Source: Streptomyces sp. NRRL F-2580 | GTDB taxonomy: Bacteria > Actinomycetota > Actinomycetes > Streptomycetales > Streptomycetaceae | Direction: 5' to 3' | NCBI RefSeq assembly: GCF_000720115.1 | Contig: NZ_JOIR01000024.1 | Location: 21,740-85,739, forward strand | Length of the DNA stretch: 64,000 nucleotides | In this document: piece after piece, positions 59,699 to 64,000 of the stretch | Layout of the letters: each line of letters begins with the position of its first letter | Numbering within the stretch: position 1 is the stretch's first letter | Notes under the pieces: model-generated | Database searches by the model: none | What the model was told of the DNA's origin: nothing | What the model saw: the letters and a program-made list of their open reading frames with translations, nothing else | Program-made: the position numbers and the translations under genes

Positions 59699-62600
59699 AT
59701 GGACATCCACAGCCCCTATGCACGTGGTGAACGCATCGAACGCGTCATCGCTCACCACGCCGAGCGCACGCCCGAAGCGATCGCCCTCCGCCAGGGTGAC
59801 CGTACCTTCACCTATGCGGAACTACGGCAGCGGGCCGCCACCATGGCAGAGGGGCTCCACGCCGCGGGAGTGCGGCACGGAGACTGTGTCCCCGTACGCA
59901 TGGAGCGCTCGCCGGAGCTGGTCGTGGCGCTCCTGGCCGTCCTCGAGGCGGGGGCGGCCTACATCGCCGTCGACACCGCCTGGCCCGCGGCTCGCACCGA
60001 CTCGATCATCCGGCGCTCCGGGGCGTCCCTGGTGGTGTCCGAGGAGAACTACGCACACCTCGCGGCCGGCGCGCCCGGGCCCGTCTCGCTGGAGCCCCTG
60101 GAGGACGGCGGCGAAGCGGCGTGCGTCTTCTTCACCTCCGGCTCCACGGGGCAGCCCAAAGGGGTGATGTCACCGCACCGCGGCACCATCCGCACCCTGG
60201 TCGGCTGCCCGTCCATTCCCCTGGACGCCGACAGCGTCTTCCTGCAGTCGGCGCCCCTGCCCTGGGACGGCCTGTCCCTGGAGTTGTGGGCCCCACTGCT
60301 CAACGGCGGCTGCTGCGTCCTCCTCGACCGGGGGCATCCCGCCCTGGACTCGGCCACGCTGCGGGAAGCCGTGCGGAGCGGGGTGAACAGCCTGTGGCTG
60401 ACCAGCTCCCTGTTCAACGTACTGACCGAGGAGGACGTCGAGGTCTTCCGCGGCATCCGGTTGCTGCTCGTCGGCGGCGAACGCGTCTCACCGGCGCATG
60501 TCCGCAGGGTCCTGGCGGCCCTTCCCGACCTGCACGTCGTGAACGGCTACGGGCCCGCGGAAAGCACCATTTTCGCCACCACCCACGTCGTGCGCGCCCA
60601 GGACGTCGTCGAGACGGCCACCGAAGTCCCCATCGGCCGGCCGGTGCCCCGGACCGGCGTGGCCCTGGTGACCGCCTCCGGAGAACGCGCGAAGCCGGGC
60701 GACATCGGGGAGATCGCCATCTCGGGCGACGGCCTCGCCCTGCGCTACCTGGCGGACCCCGAGGCCACGGCGCGCGCCTTCTTCGAGCTGGACGGTGTCC
60801 GCCACTACCGCACGGGCGACCTGGCCATCCTGGACGAGGACGGCAACTACCGCTACCGGGGCCGCGCCGACCGCGAGTTCAAGGTCCGCGGTGTGCGCAT
60901 CGCCCCCGGCGAGGTCGAAAAGGCGCTGGAAGCACACTCCAACGTCGCCACGTGTTGTGTGCTGCGCATAGAGACCACGCCCGGCCGCCCCGAGCTGGCC
61001 TGTGCTTACACCACGCTCGACGACGCGCCCCTGGACCCGCGCGAACTACGCGAGTTCGCGGCCCGTACGCTGCTCGGCTCCATGGTGCCGACCCGGCTCC
61101 TGCACCTGCGGCGACTGCCACTGACCGCCACGGGCAAGGCCGACTACGCGGCAGTTCGCGTCCTGGTCGAGCAGGACGCCGCTCCGGCGCCGGCTTCCTC
61201 CGGCGACGCCGCTCCAACGCCTGCCTCCGCGGCCGGCGTCACGGACGCGTCTTCCGACTCGGTCGCCGACCAGCTGCTCGCCGAGGTCGGACAGCTCCTC
61301 GGCCGCCCGGGCACCACACCTCACGAGGACCTCTTCCACGCCGGGCTCACCTCCCTGGACGCGGTGCGACTCGCCTCCCGGATCACCGTCCGCACCGGAG
61401 CCCACATCACGGCGGCCGACGTGTACCGGCAGCGGACCCTCGACAAGCTGCTGACTTTGAGCGGCGGTCGGGAGCAGTCGGCTGATGTCGGCCCCGGATC
61501 GCTGGACGCCAACCACGGCGACGCGCCCCTGTCGCGGGCCCAGGAACGGTTCTGGCTGGCCGAAGAGTTCACCCCCGGCGATGCCGACAACGTGGTCGTG
61601 CTCGCTTACGCCCTGAAGGGCCCTCTGGACACCCAGCGGTTCGAGGCGGCGCTCGGCCGGGTGATCGCGCGCCATCCCGTACTGCGGACCGTGTATCCCT
61701 ACGAAGGCGCCGGCGCGGTACAGCGCGTCCTGCCGGCGGACGACGCCGGCGTGGCCCTGGAACGCACGAGCGCCCCGCACCAGGCGGGTGGGGACGATCT
61801 GCGAGAGCTCGCCGAAGCGGTCTCCGCGGATTGGTGGGGCGGAGCCACTGATCTGGAGAAGGAGCCGTCCCTGCGACTGCGGCTGTGCCGCGTGGACGAG
61901 CAGACCCACCTGTTCTGCATGCGCGTGCACCACCTGGCCTTCGACGGCTGGTCGGAGACCCTCTTCATGGAAGACCTCGCCGCTGCCATGGACCCGGACG
62001 TATCACTGGCCGAGCCACCCCACGTCACGTACGCCGGGTACAGCGAGTGGGAGCGCGACCGGCTCGACACCTGGCTCGGGCACGATCTGCCGTACTGGCA
62101 GGAGGCGCTCAAGGATGCGCCGCGCCCCTTCCTGCCCCGCCCCTCCGAGGGAACACAGGACCGCCGCGTCGAATCCGTCCTGCCGGTGTCCCCCGAGGTG
62201 GTCGCCCGGCTGACGCACACCGCGGACACGTTCGGCGGCACGCCGGTGGCCGCACTGCTGGCCGCGGCCGGCAGGTCCTTGTCCCAGGTGTTCGGCGTGG
62301 AGGACCTGTGCCTGGGCACCGTGTCGACCGGACGGCACAATCCCGAGCTGGAATCGATAGTCGGCTGCTTCATCAACTCCCTGCCGATTCCCCTGACTTC
62401 TGTGCCGGCACAAGACATCACGGAGCTCCTGGCCACCTGCGCCCGGACCGTCGCGTCGGGCTTCCAGCACGCCCGTACGCCCTTCGACGAGCTGGTGCGG
62501 TCCTTGCAGCCGAAGCGCGAGAGGCACCCGTGGTTCCAGGTCTGGGTGATCCTGCAACGCCAGCCTCCGCGGGTGCGCCTCGGCGCCGGGGTGACGGCGG

Positions 62601-62782
62601 AGGCACTGCGCATCCGTCCGCCCCACACCGGTTTCGAGCTGCTGATCGAGGCTGTACCGCAGCCCGATGGCGCCTGGGAGCTCGTGGTGAGCAGACGCGC
62701 TGACGGAATGTCCGAAGCCGAGGCCGAGCGATTGCTCGAACAACTCGCCGTCGCGCTGCGGGAGTTGTCCGCTGCCGCCTGA
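59699..62782 (+). CDS. NRPS A-PCP-C
   Basis: A 1027-residue synthetase. The A domain (about 10-480) has FFTSGSTGQPKGVMSPH, PWDGLSLELWAPLLNGG, YGPAESTIFATTH, HYRTGDLAILD and TATGKADYAAV. The PCP (about 520-590) has DLFHAGLTSLDAVRLAS. The C domain (about 610-1020) has VHHLAFDGWSETLFM. The pocket code read by hand is D-G-L-W-L-G-G-I-F, nearest to Val-type codes (DALWLGGTF). Domain order A-PCP-C is a starter-like arrangement whose terminal C needs an acceptor carrier elsewhere. It is the only synthetase on the plus strand and the right edge of the cluster. Confidence 0.92.
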   Translation: MDIHSPYARGERIERVIAHHAERTPEAIALRQGDRTFTYAELRQRAATMAEGLHAAGVRHGDCVPVRMERSPELVVALLAVLEAGAAYIAVDTAWPAARTDSIIRRSGASLVVSEENYAHLAAGAPGPVSLEPLEDGGEAACVFFTSGSTGQPKGVMSPHRGTIRTLVGCPSIPLDADSVFLQSAPLPWDGLSLELWAPLLNGGCCVLLDRGHPALDSATLREAVRSGVNSLWLTSSLFNVLTEEDVEVFRGIRLLLVGGERVSPAHVRRVLAALPDLHVVNGYGPAESTIFATTHVVRAQDVVETATEVPIGRPVPRTGVALVTASGERAKPGDIGEIAISGDGLALRYLADPEATARAFFELDGVRHYRTGDLAILDEDGNYRYRGRADREFKVRGVRIAPGEVEKALEAHSNVATCCVLRIETTPGRPELACAYTTLDDAPLDPRELREFAARTLLGSMVPTRLLHLRRLPLTATGKADYAAVRVLVEQDAAPAPASSGDAAPTPASAAGVTDASSDSVADQLLAEVGQLLGRPGTTPHEDLFHAGLTSLDAVRLASRITVRTGAHITAADVYRQRTLDKLLTLSGGREQSADVGPGSLDANHGDAPLSRAQERFWLAEEFTPGDADNVVVLAYALKGPLDTQRFEAALGRVIARHPVLRTVYPYEGAGAVQRVLPADDAGVALERTSAPHQAGGDDLRELAEAVSADWWGGATDLEKEPSLRLRLCRVDEQTHLFCMRVHHLAFDGWSETLFMEDLAAAMDPDVSLAEPPHVTYAGYSEWERDRLDTWLGHDLPYWQEALKDAPRPFLPRPSEGTQDRRVESVLPVSPEVVARLTHTADTFGGTPVAALLAAAGRSLSQVFGVEDLCLGTVSTGRHNPELESIVGCFINSLPIPLTSVPAQDITELLATCARTVASGFQHARTPFDELVRSLQPKRERHPWFQVWVILQRQPPRVRLGAGVTAEALRIRPPHTGFELLIEAVPQPDGAWELVVSRRADGMSEAEAERLLEQLAVALRELSAAA

Positions 62783-63024
62783 CGTCAACCTCACGGTACG
62801 ACGACGGGCCCCCTCGCTGATCGCGCGCCCCGACCCCGGGCGGGGCGCCGTGGAAGCGCCGGCCACCCCTCGTGGTGACCGGCGCTCTCCACCGTCGAAG
62901 CGCTGCCCCGTCCTGCGCCCCCGTACCGAGGTGGAAGAACCAGTGCGGGGCCGCCGGACCGCTTGGGCACGCGGACGCCGATCCGGGAGGTCGCGCCGTC
63001 CCGGCGACCCGGCCCCTCGGTCTG

Positions 63025-63492
63025 TCAGGCCACCGTCCCGCCCGCGTTGCGGATCAGTTGGTGAAGCACCTTCACCGTGGTGACGTAGTCCGCGTCGGGG
63101 ATGCCCTCGTGGAGGGCGGCGCGGATCGGGGGAGCGTTGCGCGCGAGGTCGACGCGGGCCCGTTCCCCCTCCTCGGTGAGCCACAGCCGGTCCTCGGCGT
63201 CCCGGGTCAGCCAGCCGCGCTCCAGGAGTACCGCGGCCTCTGCCGCCAGATCGTCCTCGGGCCGGATGTAGGAAGCCATCGCCTCCCGCAGCTCGGGCAG
63301 GGTCATCCCCTCGCCGTCGGGCGAGATGTCGTTGTCCGACAGATTGCGCAGGAGCCAGAACTGCGGCTGGGTGTAGCCCTTCGCGGCCTGCTGAGCCCGG
63401 GTGTACGCGATGAGCGCCTCGTAGGCGACACCGGTCCAGTAGGCGGCGGGCTGCCCGGCGAGTTCGACGTCGGACAGCTGATGGGCCGTCAT
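63025..63492 (-). CDS. MarR-like winged-helix regulator
   Basis: This 155-residue protein fits a MarR-type dimeric winged helix. The helical N-terminus is WTGVAYEALIAYTRAQQAAK, the DNA-recognition region is GYTQPQFWLLRNLS followed by MTLPELREAMASYI, and the wing is LERGWLTRDAEDRLWLTEEG. AGGAGAGG lies 10 nt upstream of the ATG. It lies 242 bp after the A-PCP-C gene, convergent with it, so it may be either a cluster-border regulator or an unrelated gene. Ligand and targets are unknown. Confidence 0.78.
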   Translation of the reverse strand: MTAHQLSDVELAGQPAAYWTGVAYEALIAYTRAQQAAKGYTQPQFWLLRNLSDNDISPDGEGMTLPELREAMASYIRPEDDLAAEAAVLLERGWLTRDAEDRLWLTEEGERARVDLARNAPPIRAALHEGIPDADYVTTVKVLHQLIRNAGGTVA

Positions 63493-63774
63493 GTGGAGTT
63501 CCTCTCCTGGCACTTCGGTTCGGGACCTGCACGCCGAGCAGGTCATGCGCCGACCGTACGACCTCAAGTGCGGTTGAGGACAAGCAGATGATCTTCCAGA
63601 CGTCGTCGGGAATGTCTCGCGCCGGCCTGACGGAACAACAGTGCGCGAAGTCCGAGCAGGAGCGGACCAAAGCCCCTGGGGCCCGAGGGCCCGGCAGGGG
63701 CTGATCAGCTGCATGGCGGTTTCACCGCGTGAACCGATGCGGGCGCGGTGAGCTACGCCACCGGGGTACCAGAC

Positions 63775-64000
63775 TCAGCCGGACGCGGCCGCGCCGGCCT
63801 CCACGGGTGCCTCACCGGTCTCCGCGGCCGGCGTCTCCGCCTCCGTGGTCGGGGTCTCGGTCTCCGTGGTCGGGGTCTCTGTGGTCGGCGTCTCCGTGGT
63901 GGGGGTCTCCTTGCCCGGGGTCTCCTTGCCCGGGGTCTCCTTGCCCGGGGCGGGCTTTTCGGGCTTGTGCTCGCAGTAGACGGTGCCCTGGTAGAACTTG
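63775..64000 (-). CDS. 3' end of a protein with Glu-Thr-Pro repeat tail (partial)
   Basis: The minus strand from the window edge reads KFYQGTVYCEHKPEKPAPGK, then repeats of ETPGK and ETPTT, ending EAGAAASG and TGA at 63775. The low-complexity Thr/Pro/Glu tail resembles surface or secreted proteins of actinomycetes. The N-terminal part, including any signal peptide, is outside the window, so function cannot be given. Confidence 0.7.
   Translation of the reverse strand, partial: KFYQGTVYCEHKPEKPAPGKETPGKETPGKETPTTETPTTETPTTETETPTTEAETPAAETGEAPVEAGAAASG
63902..63946 (-). repeat. Three 15-bp tandem repeats encoding ETPGK
   Basis: GGGGTCTCCTTGCCC occurs three times exactly, coding for ETPGK units of the partial protein; degenerate copies precede it toward 63840. 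Confidence 0.85.

Overview
The window is high-GC DNA with streptomycete codon usage: almost no TTA codons, many GTG starts and translationally coupled genes. It also carries several small protein families common in Streptomyces (CsbD, GlsB/YeaQ, DUF5709, DUF6243, a plasmid-stabilisation-like protein, a RsbW-like ATPase). I read it as a chromosomal segment of a Streptomyces or close relative. No rRNA, tRNA, CRISPR array or insertion sequence was recognised.

Positions 1-17.9 kb are ordinary chromosome, rich in stress and housekeeping functions: an SRPBCC protein with an acidic tail, two CsbD proteins, a PHP-domain protein, a SixA-like phosphatase, a zinc alcohol dehydrogenase, an HhH-GPD protein, an anti-sigma-like ATPase divergent from a TetR regulator, an F420-type oxidoreductase, and a tartrate dehydrogenase downstream of a LysR gene. 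Gene debris is interspersed: a CYP152 P450 remnant, a metallo-beta-lactamase tail and a truncated HATPase.

Positions 18.0-62.8 kb form one large hybrid NRPS/PKS biosynthetic cluster, mostly on the minus strand. A run of 18 genes from 57.7 to 30.7 kb is tightly packed; most boundaries have stop/start overlaps or gaps under 50 bp. In transcription order it encodes a flavoprotein, A-PCP, C-A-PCP-C, a free PCP, KS-ACP-reductase, a four-gene FkbH/I/J/K-type extender-unit set with a KASIII-like protein, a stand-alone adenylation domain, a CYTH protein, a tyrosine-phosphatase-like protein, an M1 aminopeptidase, an HprK-like kinase, an NDPK-like protein, a PPTase and a type II thioesterase. Downstream lie an A-PCP gene with a sugar-type ABC transporter, then KS-ACP, PqqD-like, LLM oxidoreductase and carrier genes, a second thioesterase with a Cys nucleophile, a nucleotidyltransferase and an MFS exporter. 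On the plus strand at 59.1-62.8 kb are a SnoaL-like gene and an A-PCP-C synthetase.

The most unusual part is a phosphate-handling cassette inside the main operon: two HprK-like kinases (one fused to FkbH), an NDPK-like protein, a CYTH protein and a CX5R phosphatase. A PqqD-like protein is encoded elsewhere in the cluster. Both ketosynthase proteins carry eroded acyltransferase regions and no intact AT is present. My inference is a reductively released peptide-polyketide whose intermediates or final product are phosphorylated and later dephosphorylated or trimmed. I do not recognise a characterised cluster with this gene set. Two TTA codons (in an NRPS gene and a transporter gene) suggest bldA-dependent expression. 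The window ends with a MarR-like regulator and the 3' end of a repeat-tailed, probably surface or secreted, protein.
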